DNA of 42,463 bases from Kiloniellaceae bacterium (GTDB lineage: Bacteria; Pseudomonadota; Alphaproteobacteria; Kiloniellales; Kiloniellaceae), in contig JAJFGK010000159.1 of assembly GCA_021776195.1 (NCBI GenBank), positions 1 through 42,463 on the forward strand, written 5' to 3'. Positions 24,160 to 31,816 of the stretch are shown here, piece by piece. The notes below the pieces were generated by a model that saw nothing but the letters and a program-made list of their open reading frames with translations, was not told the DNA's origin and made no database searches. Made by a program: the position numbers and the translations under genes. How positions within the stretch are numbered: the stretch's first letter is position 1; each line of letters starts with the position of its first letter.

Positions 24160-24958
24160 GTTCCAATGGCTCAATGGCGGCTTGGCGCTCTACAGTATCG
24201 CCGCGATCTTGGCTGTCTTCGTGGTTTTGCGCGGAAGGCGAAGCTTCGGGGGGCCGCTGGCCGTCGTATCGATAGCCTTGTTGTGTCATGGCGTGGCCAT
24301 CTTGTTGCGCTGGGACCGGCTCGGTCACGGTCCCTATGTCGATCTCTTCGAAATCCTCTCGAGCAATGTCTGGAGCCTGCACCTGGCGGTTCTGCTGGCA
24401 GTGATACTCATTCCAGCCATACGCGCCAGCTTGGCCGTCAGCCTTCCCTTGCTCCAGGTTCTGGTCGTCTGGCTCCTGGTCACGCCGGCCCATGACGGCG
24501 CCGCGCCGGTAACCTACGACACGGTTTGGCTGGCGGTGCATGTTTGGTTGGGCAAGGTTTTCCTGGGCTTCGTGGTCGCGGCTGTGGGGGTCAGCCTTGT
24601 AATCCTGCTGCGGGGCGTTCGCGGCACGGCAGCCTTCAAGACGATGCCCAACAGCGTGGCTCTCGACGAGTTGGTCTATCGGCTGGTGCTTGTCGCGTTT
24701 CTCTTCGAGAGCTTGATGCTGGTCGCCGGCGCGATCTGGGCGCAGGACGCCTGGGGTCGCTACTGGGCCTGGGATCCGCTGGAGACCTGGGCCTTCGTGA
24801 CCTGGCTTGGCGTGATTGGCTATCTCCACCTGCGTTTCCTGCGCCGGCCCTCTCCCGTTGTCGGCGCGCTGCTGGTGCTGGGGATTTTCGCCATCGCCTT
24901 TTCGACCTTCTTCGGGATGCCCTTTATCTCCACGGCGCCACACAAGGGGGCGATATGA
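24149..24958 (+). CDS. ccsA: CcsA/ResC-like System II haem handling protein
   Basis: A 269-residue polytopic membrane protein with about eight hydrophobic segments and the WWD-type haem-binding signature WGRYWAWDPLETWAFVTWL near residue 200-218, diagnostic of the CcsA/CcmC/CcmF superfamily. Size and partner (ResB directly upstream) identify the CcsA/ResC subgroup rather than CcmC, which is encoded separately at 36092. Histidines H48, H131 and H259 (CHGVAI, VHVWLG, TAPHKG) are positioned as candidate haem ligands. With ResB it exports haem and attaches it to CXXCH motifs. Its gene overlaps both neighbours, so it is part of a tight cytochrome-ResB-CcsA-thioredoxin unit. Confidence 0.9.
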   Translation: MMNEFQWLNGGLALYSIAAILAVFVVLRGRRSFGGPLAVVSIALLCHGVAILLRWDRLGHGPYVDLFEILSSNVWSLHLAVLLAVILIPAIRASLAVSLPLLQVLVVWLLVTPAHDGAAPVTYDTVWLAVHVWLGKVFLGFVVAAVGVSLVILLRGVRGTAAFKTMPNSVALDELVYRLVLVAFLFESLMLVAGAIWAQDAWGRYWAWDPLETWAFVTWLGVIGYLHLRFLRRPSPVVGALLVLGIFAIAFSTFFGMPFISTAPHKGAI

Positions 24959-25989
24959 CCAGGTGGCGCGGTCATAGTCTCTGGCGCGTCCTGCCCGCAG
25001 TCGCCGCGGCGGTGCTCGTGCTCGGGGTCTTACTGGATCGGTTCGCCAGCAGCCCCCCGACAGTGGCCGACGCTCTCCTCCCGGTGGCAGACAAGGACGA
25101 GAGCGAGCAAAGTTTCGACCGCCTCTTCGAGGAGGGAGTCAGCCACCTCAGATCCGGTGCGGCGGACTCGGCGATCCGGGCTTTCGGCCGCGCCCACCAC
25201 CTACAGCCCGGAGTGCCCGAGGTTCACGTGAATCTCGGCTATGCTTACCTGACACTTGAGCGTTTCGAGGCGGCACAGACCGCATTTGGCGCCGCGCTCG
25301 ATCTTCGGCCCGCTCAGGTCAACGCTTACTATGGCCTGGCAGTAAGCCTGGAGAGGTCAGGCGACCGGGCGGCGGCACTGGGGGCAATGCGCAGTTATGT
25401 CCACCTCTCCTCCGACCAGGACCCCTTCAAGCGAAAGGCCCTGGCCGCCATCTGGGAATGGGAGCATCTGCTCGCGACGGAACGCCGCCAGCCGGTGGCC
25501 CGCGCCGAAGATCTGCCGGCGGATGGACCCCCGGCGGTCCTGACGAGACTCGCATTGCGCAACGTCGAGGATCAAAGCATCTCCCTGGAGACTTACGCAG
25601 AGCGGACCGTGGTGCTCAACGTCTGGGCCACCTGGTGCGCTCCCTGCCGCGCGGAACTGCCCAGCCTGCAAGCGCTGAGCGACCGACTGGATCCCAGCGC
25701 CTACGCGGTGATCGGCGTTTCGGTCGACGAGGATCCTGCCTTCGTGCGGGAGTATCTTCATGATGTCGGAGTCCGGTTTCCCTCTTACCTTGACCCCTCC
25801 GGGAGCCAAACGATCGCACTGCTCGACGTCACAAGCTATCCGCAAACCTTCGTGATCGGACCGGATGGGGCGATACGGCATCGGGTGATTGGGCAGCGGG
25901 ACTGGGCCTCGCCGGAAATCCTGGCCCTGGTTACCGGTTCGCCGGGCCTTGATGCGCAAGACGAGCCTGGCATTGACCCAGATCAGTGA
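24955..25989 (+). CDS. TPR-thioredoxin (TlpA/ResA-like) fusion protein
   Basis: A 344-residue protein with an N-terminal membrane anchor (VLPAVAAAVLVLGVLLDRF). Three TPR-like repeats follow (residues about 55-160: LFEEGVSHLRSGAADSAIRAF, HVNLGYAYLTLERFEAAQTA, NAYYGLAVSLERSGDRAAAL). A TlpA-type thioredoxin domain lies near residue 185-330, with the active site NVWATWCAPCRAELPSL, the cis-proline TSYPQTFVIG and the strand VIGVSVDEDP. It should reduce CXXCH cysteines before haem attachment, as ResA/CcsX does, while the TPR part could bind apocytochrome as CcmI/NrfG does. This fusion would supply both functions to the ResB-CcsA pair. ATGA overlap with ccsA. The ccm genes in this window lack ccmG, which this protein might partly replace. 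Confidence 0.88.
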   Translation: MTRWRGHSLWRVLPAVAAAVLVLGVLLDRFASSPPTVADALLPVADKDESEQSFDRLFEEGVSHLRSGAADSAIRAFGRAHHLQPGVPEVHVNLGYAYLTLERFEAAQTAFGAALDLRPAQVNAYYGLAVSLERSGDRAAALGAMRSYVHLSSDQDPFKRKALAAIWEWEHLLATERRQPVARAEDLPADGPPAVLTRLALRNVEDQSISLETYAERTVVLNVWATWCAPCRAELPSLQALSDRLDPSAYAVIGVSVDEDPAFVREYLHDVGVRFPSYLDPSGSQTIALLDVTSYPQTFVIGPDGAIRHRVIGQRDWASPEILALVTGSPGLDAQDEPGIDPDQ

Positions 25990-26009
25990 GCGAGCCCCGA
26001 TCCACCGTT

Positions 26010-26360
26010 ATGAAGGACGGAACGATACAAAAAAGACGATTCAATTTTATGCGATGCACGTTGATCCTTGGTCTCATTCTGGCTCTTGGTCTCGCCTGTG
26101 GCGTCCGAGCGGCGTATGCCGACGTCTTCAACGGACAGCAGCTCTATCAGACCCATTGCGCGAACTGCCACGGGCTGGACGGCGTTCCGCTGGTCCCGGG
26201 ATCGCCCGATTTTTCGCATGGCGACGGGCTTTTGAACCCCGACACCGTCATCTTCCAGATCATCAAGGACGGCACCAGCCAGATGCCCCGCTACGAGGGC
26301 ATCTTGCGGGATCGAGAAATCCTCGATGTTGTCGATTTCCTGCGCACCCTGCCACGCTAG
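26010..26360 (+). CDS. Monohaem class I cytochrome c
   Basis: A small exported cytochrome of 116 residues from the ATG at 26010. GTG 25986 (overlapping the previous stop) and ATG 26049 are alternatives; all keep the signal peptide LILGLILALGLACGVRAAYA. The single haem site is CANCHGLDG and the likely distal methionine is in SQMPRYEG, followed by the C-terminal helix IVDVVDFLRTL-like sequence. About 80 residues after processing, typical of cytochrome c-551 or CcoP-like domains. It directly follows the System II genes and precedes the propeller genes, so it may be a soluble electron carrier for the conduit or a partner of the propeller proteins. Confidence 0.87.
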   Translation: MKDGTIQKRRFNFMRCTLILGLILALGLACGVRAAYADVFNGQQLYQTHCANCHGLDGVPLVPGSPDFSHGDGLLNPDTVIFQIIKDGTSQMPRYEGILRDREILDVVDFLRTLPR

Positions 26361-26380
26361 GACGAAGGAGGAACGCGTCG

Positions 26381-27499
26381 ATGCGCGACCTGCGCAAGGA
26401 ATCGATGAAGAGCCGGGGGCGTTTTGCCGCGATCCTGTCATGGTTGGTCGTTTGCCTGACACTCATTTCGATGCCTGCCGTGGTTCGTGCACAGACCGAG
26501 AAGGTCGATGCGGCAACGACAGAGTACAGGATGGAGAACTTCGGGGTCGGCGACGAGGTCTATGTCCGCGCGCTCGCCATCGATCACGGACGCGGGGCGC
26601 TTTGGGTCGGGACCTCCGTCGGCGCCATGGAAATAGATCTTGCGAGCTTCGACCTCCGGCAGGTCTTCACCCGCGAACAGGGCCTCGCAAACGAGTATGT
26701 CTTCGCCATTGGAATCGACCCGCGGGGACCTATCTGGTTCGGAACCAATGCCGGCGGAACCAGCACCTATTCAGATGGCGAGTGGCGAACCTACTTTCCC
26801 ATGCACGGCCTCGCGGATTACTGGGTCTATGCTTTTGCTTTCGATGACGCGGGCGCCTGGATCGGCACCTGGAATGGCGCGAACTGGTATTCCAACGACA
26901 CGCAAGCTTTCACCACCTATCGCGATGAACTCGTGAACATCTGGGTCTATGGCATTGCGATAGACGATGAGGGAAAGGTGTGGTTCGGCACCGAGGGCGG
27001 CGTCAGCATGTTTGACAAAGGGGAGTGGCACTCCTGGACCCACGAGGACGGACTTGGCGCCGCCAACACCAACGACCTGCCATTGAGTTCCAACACCGGC
27101 CTTGGCACCCAGACCCGCCACGACCTTTCGGTCACCGTGGACGGTGGGCCGTCATATAACCCCGACTATGTCTTCTCGGCGCTGTGGGACCGGCGACGGG
27201 GCGGCGTATGGTTCGGAACCTGGGGCGGGGGCGCCAGCCACTTCGACGGTGACAAGACCTGGCTCTCCTATAGCAGGGCTGACGGACTGGCTGGCGACAT
27301 CGTCTACAGCATGGCCCAAGCTCAGGACGGTACCTTGTGGTTCGGGACTGATCGCGGGATCTCGCGCTTCGACGGCGAGAACTGGACGACCTTCTCTCAT
27401 GGCCTCGTCAACCGTCATATCTATGCGATCGTCGTGGGCGATGACGGAACCGTTTGGGCCGGCACCAAGGGCGCTGTCACCAAACTGTCGCCGGAGTGA
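26381..27499 (+). CDS. Exported seven-bladed Reg_prop-type beta-propeller (1)
   Basis: A 372-residue exported protein: signal peptide (ILSWLVVCLTLISMPAVVRA), then seven propeller repeats recognised by the core [ILV]W-x-GT-x-x-G. These are LWVGTSVG, IWFGTNAGG, AWIGTWNG, VWFGTEGG, VWFGTWGGG, LWFGTDRG and VWAGTKG. Such two-component-regulator propeller repeats normally form the periplasmic sensor of hybrid kinases, but here no membrane helix or signalling domain follows, so it is a free periplasmic or secreted propeller. AAGGAGGA sits at good spacing before the ATG. A sister protein is encoded 5 bases downstream. No catalytic residues are evident. Binding or scaffolding within the cytochrome system is inferred from location alone. 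Confidence 0.85.
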   Translation: MRDLRKESMKSRGRFAAILSWLVVCLTLISMPAVVRAQTEKVDAATTEYRMENFGVGDEVYVRALAIDHGRGALWVGTSVGAMEIDLASFDLRQVFTREQGLANEYVFAIGIDPRGPIWFGTNAGGTSTYSDGEWRTYFPMHGLADYWVYAFAFDDAGAWIGTWNGANWYSNDTQAFTTYRDELVNIWVYGIAIDDEGKVWFGTEGGVSMFDKGEWHSWTHEDGLGAANTNDLPLSSNTGLGTQTRHDLSVTVDGGPSYNPDYVFSALWDRRRGGVWFGTWGGGASHFDGDKTWLSYSRADGLAGDIVYSMAQAQDGTLWFGTDRGISRFDGENWTTFSHGLVNRHIYAIVVGDDGTVWAGTKGAVTKLSPE

Positions 27500-27504
27500 A
27501 CCCG

Positions 27505-28710
27505 ATGCGTTGGCTTGTCTCGATTTTGCTTGTTGTCTGTCTGGCCGCGGTCGGCGGCGGCGCCTATCTGCTGGGGCGCCACCAGGGCGAGGCGGGGGAA
27601 GATAGGGCCTCGGCGGCTGCCCAGGTTGCGGACCCGAGCGAATCCGTGACGCCAGAGGAAATCGAGGTCGACAAGGGGCTCGCATATCTCCAGGTCGGGC
27701 AGCGCAACGTCAAGGCGCTTCTGGTCGATGGATCGACCACCTGGCTTGGGACCTCCGGCGGGCTCATCGAATTTCATCTCGACACCGGCGAGCATCGCGT
27801 CCACGACAATCGCTCGGGGCTGCTGTCCAACGGGGTCTTTTACGTCGGCAAGCCGGATCGCCGGATTTGGGTGGGAACCTACGGCGGGGGCCTGTCGATC
27901 CTCGATCCGCAAAGCGGGACCTGGCAGAACTACAACATTCCCAACGGTATGGGCGACGCATTTGTCTACGACGTCCTGCAAAGCCAGTCGGGCGATATCT
28001 GGATCGCCACCTGGTCCGGCGTCAATAGAATCGTCGGGGGCAAGCTCGATGACGATCAAAGCTGGGAACTCTATACCGTCGAGAACACCCAAGGCGGCCT
28101 GCCCAATGACTGGGTCTACGGCCTGGCAGAGGGCAAGAACGGCGAGATCTGGCTTGCGACCGAAGGGGGCCTCGCACGCTACCGCGACGAGAACTGGGCC
28201 CATTGGAACCACGCAGATGGTCTCGGCGCGGCCTTCGAGACGGTCGAGGACGATATCGAGTTCCAAAGCGATCCGGCCCGCGTTTCCGATCACCACGCGA
28301 GACAAAAGCAAGAGCAGGGTCTGGAGGATATCCAGGTGGCCTACAACCCGAACTACATCGTTTCCCTCGCGGTTGACCTTGAAGGTCGTGTCTGGGCCGG
28401 GACCTGGGGCGGCGGTCTTTCGCAGTTCGATGGCGAGACCTGGCGCACCCTGACCGTCAAGGACGGGCTTCCCGCCAATCACGTTTTCGCCCTTGAGATC
28501 GATGGTCAAGGCCGGGTCTGGGTGGGCACGAGCCGCGGCCTGGCTTGGCTCTTCGACAACCGGATCGAAACTTTCGGGCATGGTGACGGGCTCTTGTCGC
28601 ATGCCGTCTTTTCGATCGGGTTCGGCGATGGCAGCGGAGCCTGGGCCGGTGGCTTCGGCGGCGCGACCTGGCTGCCGGCGGGTGTCGAGGCAATTGCCGA
28701 TGCACAGTAG
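27505..28710 (+). CDS. Exported seven-bladed Reg_prop-type beta-propeller (2)
   Basis: A 401-residue sister of the preceding protein. The N-terminus MRWLVSILLVVCLAAVGGGAY has no obvious cleavage site and may anchor it in the inner membrane. The propeller repeats are WLGTSGG, IWVGTYGGG, IWIATWSG, IWLATEGG, VWAGTWGGG, VWVGTSRG and AWAGGFGG. Both propellers have an insertion between blades four and five that contains PNYI or PDYV followed by the next blade (residues about 245-290 here, His/Gln-rich: DHHARQKQEQ). Conservation of this insertion in the pair suggests a shared binding site. Neither has a kinase or DNA-binding domain. It is followed by the Sel1 gene in the same operon. Confidence 0.85.
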   Translation: MRWLVSILLVVCLAAVGGGAYLLGRHQGEAGEDRASAAAQVADPSESVTPEEIEVDKGLAYLQVGQRNVKALLVDGSTTWLGTSGGLIEFHLDTGEHRVHDNRSGLLSNGVFYVGKPDRRIWVGTYGGGLSILDPQSGTWQNYNIPNGMGDAFVYDVLQSQSGDIWIATWSGVNRIVGGKLDDDQSWELYTVENTQGGLPNDWVYGLAEGKNGEIWLATEGGLARYRDENWAHWNHADGLGAAFETVEDDIEFQSDPARVSDHHARQKQEQGLEDIQVAYNPNYIVSLAVDLEGRVWAGTWGGGLSQFDGETWRTLTVKDGLPANHVFALEIDGQGRVWVGTSRGLAWLFDNRIETFGHGDGLLSHAVFSIGFGDGSGAWAGGFGGATWLPAGVEAIADAQ

Positions 28711-28731
28711 GGCTGGCCGGAGGAACTGCCA

Positions 28732-29310
28732 ATGATTCGAACTCTGACCCTGGCGCTTTGGTTGTGTTCGTGGCCGATGGCGGCCTTCGCCGATTTCGAG
28801 AAGGGCTTCATCCGGTTCGAGCAGGGCGACTATGAAGGCGCCTATGGTGAATTGAAATCCGATGCGGCGCAGGGCGACGCGCGCGCGCAGTATGTCGTCG
28901 GCGTTTTGTATCTCAACGGTCTGGGGGTGGAGCCGGACGACGCGCAGGCGCACTACTGGCTACGGCTCGCCGGCGAAGGCGGACACACGGAGGCGCAGGT
29001 CGAACTCGCTCGTCTCTATCGCGACGGCCTTGGCGTTGCGCAGGACCTCGCTCAGATGGTGAAGTGGTATGAACGGGCGGCGGCCCAGGGACACGTGGGC
29101 GCACAGCTTTTCGTCGCCGACGCGCATGCCTATGGCCAGGGTGTCGAAGTCAATCTGGTCTCGGCCTACGCTTGGTACGAAGTTGCTCGTCGATACTGGG
29201 GCGATCTGGCGAAGCACGCCCAAGCCTATGTTGCCGACAAGCTCGACGAAAGCCAGCTTGCCGAGGCCAGGAAGCAGGCCTTAGAGATCGTGGCAGCGAT
29301 GGACCGTTGA
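28732..29310 (+). CDS. Exported Sel1-repeat protein
   Basis: A 192-residue exported protein (signal MIRTLTLALWLCSWPMAAFA) with four Sel1/TPR-like repeats: FEQGDYEGAYGEL, AQYVVGVLYLNGLGVEPDDA, AQVELARLYRDGLGVAQDLA and AQLFVADAHAYGQGVEVNLV. Each carries the Sel1 G-x-GV pattern and the AxxWYxxAA helix. Sel1 proteins are adaptor scaffolds, with no enzymatic motif. GGAGGAA lies just before the ATG. It is the last gene of the plus-strand block and is convergent with the response regulator gene, with only 11 bases between stops and no obvious intrinsic terminator. Confidence 0.88.
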   Translation: MIRTLTLALWLCSWPMAAFADFEKGFIRFEQGDYEGAYGELKSDAAQGDARAQYVVGVLYLNGLGVEPDDAQAHYWLRLAGEGGHTEAQVELARLYRDGLGVAQDLAQMVKWYERAAAQGHVGAQLFVADAHAYGQGVEVNLVSAYAWYEVARRYWGDLAKHAQAYVADKLDESQLAEARKQALEIVAAMDR

Positions 29311-29321
29311 AAGTAGGGCCG

Positions 29322-30044
29322 CTAGGGTTTTGTTTCGGCTGTGAGCAGATAACCCACGCCGCGAACCGTGTGAATCGAGACACCAGCGTCCACGGACTCG
29401 AGCTTCTTGCGCAGGCGGTGCGCCAAGACCTCGATGGTGTTTGGCGATACCGTCTCTTGGAGGCCATAGAGGCTGTCTTCAAGCATCGTCTTGGGCACCA
29501 CCTTGCCGGCGCGTCGCAGCAGGTGCTCCAGCAGACCAGCCTCGCGCGGTGTCAGCGGAAAGGGAGTTGCATTGACGTTGGCCTCGCGGGCGCCGACATC
29601 GAATACCAGGTTGCCCGCCGTCAGGAGGGAACCCAGGGCGACCTCCGGTCGCCGCAGCAGGGCGTGCAGGCGGGCGACCAACTCCGCCATGTCGAAGGGC
29701 TTGGTCAGGTAATCGTCTGCCCCGGCGTTCAGGCCCTCGATCCTCTGCGCCACCAAAACCCTTGATGTCAGAATGAGAACCGGGAGAGAGAGACCCTTGC
29801 CGCGCAGGCATCGCAGGACCTCCAACCCGTCTTGATCCGGTAGGCCCAGGTCGAGAATCATCGCGTCATAGTGGGCGACCTCAAGCGCGGCCAGGGCCTC
29901 GTCGCCACGCGCGAAGGCCTCAACCTGGAAATGGGCGGCCTTCAGCCCCTTGCCGACAAGCGAAGCCAGGCGCTCATGATCCTCGACTAACAGTATCCGC
30001 AAGGTTCCAAACCACCATAGGATGTTTTTTTCATGGCCCAACAT
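29322..30044 (-). CDS. OmpR/PhoB-family response regulator
   Basis: A 240-residue regulator: receiver domain with the acidic pair in LLVEDHERL, the phospho-acceptor aspartate in DAMILDLGLPDQDGLEVL and the conserved lysine in DDYLTKPFDM. A winged-helix DNA-binding domain follows (FPLTPREAGLLEHLLRRAGK, VEVLAHRLRKKLE-like region, VRGVGYLL). The annotated ATG adds 14 non-conserved residues; a TTG at 30002 (LRILLVED) would give the usual N-terminus, so the true start is uncertain. It pairs with the histidine kinase at 30356-31816, whose gene lies upstream on the same strand but is separated by an unusually long 311-base gap. Direct repeats in that gap fit its DNA-binding class. Confidence 0.92.
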   Translation of the reverse strand: MLGHEKNILWWFGTLRILLVEDHERLASLVGKGLKAAHFQVEAFARGDEALAALEVAHYDAMILDLGLPDQDGLEVLRCLRGKGLSLPVLILTSRVLVAQRIEGLNAGADDYLTKPFDMAELVARLHALLRRPEVALGSLLTAGNLVFDVGAREANVNATPFPLTPREAGLLEHLLRRAGKVVPKTMLEDSLYGLQETVSPNTIEVLAHRLRKKLESVDAGVSIHTVRGVGYLLTAETKP

Positions 30045-30196
30045 GCCCCGGCGATGGTGTTATCCAAATCAACCCGATACTGCCGAATGCTACGGCAAGG
30101 CCTTGCCAACGTGATTCGCATCCCGCACCGCTGTCCTCTCGTGCCGGACATCGAATTTCACGCAAAATCAGGTAAATAGAGCAGATTTCGGGCCTC

Positions 30197-30230
30197 TTGT
30201 AAGCTCTTTGTAAGACAACGCTGTCATAGT
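30197..30230 (+). promoter_or_regulatory. OmpR/PhoB-type direct-repeat operator with -10 element
   Basis: TTGTAAG (30197-30203), four bases, TTGTAAG (30208-30214): two 7-mers with an 11-bp period, the geometry bound by PhoB/OmpR-class dimers. CATAGT (30225-30230) lies 10 bases further on, where a -10 is expected in PhoB-type promoters reading plus strand. It could drive the small-RNA candidate and/or autoregulate the response regulator gene. Confidence 0.45.
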
Positions 30231-30236
30231 GCCTTA

Positions 30237-30331
30237 TGGCCTCGTTGAGGTCGCATGTGCGTCTTGTAGGACCACGTGCATTCGCAAAATCTGACTAGAC
30301 GGCGAGGCTTACCAGCTTCGCCGTTTTTTTT
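30237..30331 (+). ncRNA. Candidate small RNA between kinase and regulator genes
   Basis: About 95 bases from a predicted start near 30237 to an intrinsic terminator. It contains a hairpin GCATGTG...CACGTGC (7 bp with one G-U pair) and ends in the terminator stem with T8. No open frame of note lies within it on this strand, and no plus-strand gene is close enough upstream to need this terminator. It would be antisense to the leader of the response-regulator mRNA. Confidence 0.4.
30299..30331 (+). terminator. Rho-independent terminator, plus strand
   Basis: ACGGCGAGGC and GCTTCGCCGT pair over 10 bp (one G-U), with a 6-base loop TTACCA, followed by eight T (30324-30331 region). A canonical terminator for a plus-strand transcript; on the minus strand no T tract follows. 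Confidence 0.75.
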
Positions 30332-30355
30332 GCCCGGGGCGGTACGCTGTCGCTG

Positions 30356-31816
30356 CTATGGGTTCTCTCCCTCGAAGGGCGGCAATCGGAGAGTGAAGAC
30401 GGCACCACCGCCCGGCGCATCGCTCACCACGATAGAACCCCCGAAAGCCTCCGCGAAGCGCTTCACGATGGAAAGCCCGAGGCCCGACCCGGGTCGGGCT
30501 CTGTCCGAGCCGCGCCAGAATCGATGAAAGACCTTTTCGCGCATCTCGAAGGGGACACCGGGACCATGATCGATCACCTGGATCGAACCGTCACCACCGA
30601 GATGTACTTCAACGGGCGTGTCGGGAGCTGTGTGGGCGACCGCATTCTCGATGAGGTTTCGCAAGGCGCGTGACAAACTGCTGCCGCAGCAGCGAACCGG
30701 CGGTTCCTTTTCGGGACCGAAAAGCTCAATGGTTTTGCCCTCTTCTATAGCGATGGGGGCGAGCATCGAGATCACCTCGACGCAGACTTGTCGCGGGTCG
30801 ACGGGCTCTCCTTTTCTGTCCTCCCAGGCCTCCAGTTCGGTCAATTCGAGCAGCTGGGTGACGACGTTCGTCATCGCTTCCAGGTCACGCCGCAAGGCAG
30901 AGACCTCTTGCTTGTCCCCCAAAGTATCGAGGTTCGCGCGCAGGACGGCGAGTGGCGTCAGGAGTTCGTGGGCCGCATCGGCGGCAAACTGGCGCTGGGC
31001 GCCCAAAGCCTGATCGAGCCGGTCAAGGGCGCCGTTGATGGCCTCGATCAGGGGCAAAACCTCGCCCGGCATTTCGGCGGTCGGCACGCGCGCGCCGGAG
31101 GTGTGAGGTCCGATTGCCGCGGCTTTCTGGGATGCCAGCTGCAGCGGTGTGACCACGCGCTTCATGACGATCAGGACAAGGGCCCCGTAGAGGAGCGCAA
31201 AGATGATCAGCGAGCCGACGACCATATGAGTGATCTGGCTATCGATTTTCTGCTTTGTCGTGGTGACGTCGCTATAGAGCTCGAACACGCCGATCGTCTC
31301 GGCATCGGCATTGAGAATCGGAACATAGGTCTCCACGACATCGCGGTCGAAGACCTCGCCGGAGAAGGCGGTCAAGCTATCCTCGCGCGAGAACTTGCTT
31401 TGGGGCATTCCCTTTTCGGCGGCGTTGGCAAAGATCTCGGGATGCGAATCGTCGTGCCGATCCTGGCCCAACTCCTCGGGATCGGACGAATAGAGCGTGA
31501 TGCCCTGGGGGGAGTAGAGTTTGACCTTCAGGACCGCAAGGTCCTTGGCAATGACTCTCAGGGTCTCGTCGACCTCCTCGGTTCGAGAGCTGTTTTGCAG
31601 CGCGTCGTTATCCTGTTGCTCGACGACCGCCGGCAGATCGGAGACCTGCGACCAGACTTTGTCGGCAAGAGTTCGCGCCAGGGCGACATTGTGGCGCTCC
31701 GTGAGATCGACCAGGGCGTCCAGGGAGCTGGCATAGTAGATGTAGGAAACGCCGAGCATGGCGGCGGCGACGAAGAAACCACTTGCGATGGCGAAATATC
31801 GATAGATTCCGGACAT
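30356..31816 (-). CDS. Sensor histidine kinase
   Basis: A 486-residue inner-membrane kinase. A first membrane helix (FAIASGFFVAAAMLGVSYIYYA), a periplasmic sensor of about 170 residues with a single-Cache-like pattern (KLYSPQGITLYSSDPEELG, VVETYVPILNADAETIGVFELY), and a second helix (VVGSLIIFALLYGALVLIV) are followed by a HAMP-like linker and the dimerisation helix with the phospho-acceptor histidine in FAADAAHELLTPLAVLRANLD. The ATPase domain has the N box NLIENAVAHT, G1 VIDHGPGVP, F box FHRFWRG and G2 GSGLGLSIVKRF. The H box reads HELLTP where most kinases have HELRTP. It partners the regulator at 29322. The stimulus is unknown, but the location suggests it monitors the cytochrome system. 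Confidence 0.92.
   Translation of the reverse strand: MSGIYRYFAIASGFFVAAAMLGVSYIYYASSLDALVDLTERHNVALARTLADKVWSQVSDLPAVVEQQDNDALQNSSRTEEVDETLRVIAKDLAVLKVKLYSPQGITLYSSDPEELGQDRHDDSHPEIFANAAEKGMPQSKFSREDSLTAFSGEVFDRDVVETYVPILNADAETIGVFELYSDVTTTKQKIDSQITHMVVGSLIIFALLYGALVLIVMKRVVTPLQLASQKAAAIGPHTSGARVPTAEMPGEVLPLIEAINGALDRLDQALGAQRQFAADAAHELLTPLAVLRANLDTLGDKQEVSALRRDLEAMTNVVTQLLELTELEAWEDRKGEPVDPRQVCVEVISMLAPIAIEEGKTIELFGPEKEPPVRCCGSSLSRALRNLIENAVAHTAPDTPVEVHLGGDGSIQVIDHGPGVPFEMREKVFHRFWRGSDRARPGSGLGLSIVKRFAEAFGGSIVVSDAPGGGAVFTLRLPPFEGENP

Noticed and set aside
25973..25986. TTGACCCAGATCAG as another Fnr box before the monohaem cytochrome
   Set aside because: It has a defective right half, overlaps the end of the thioredoxin-fusion coding sequence and has no good -10; the gene is probably co-transcribed.
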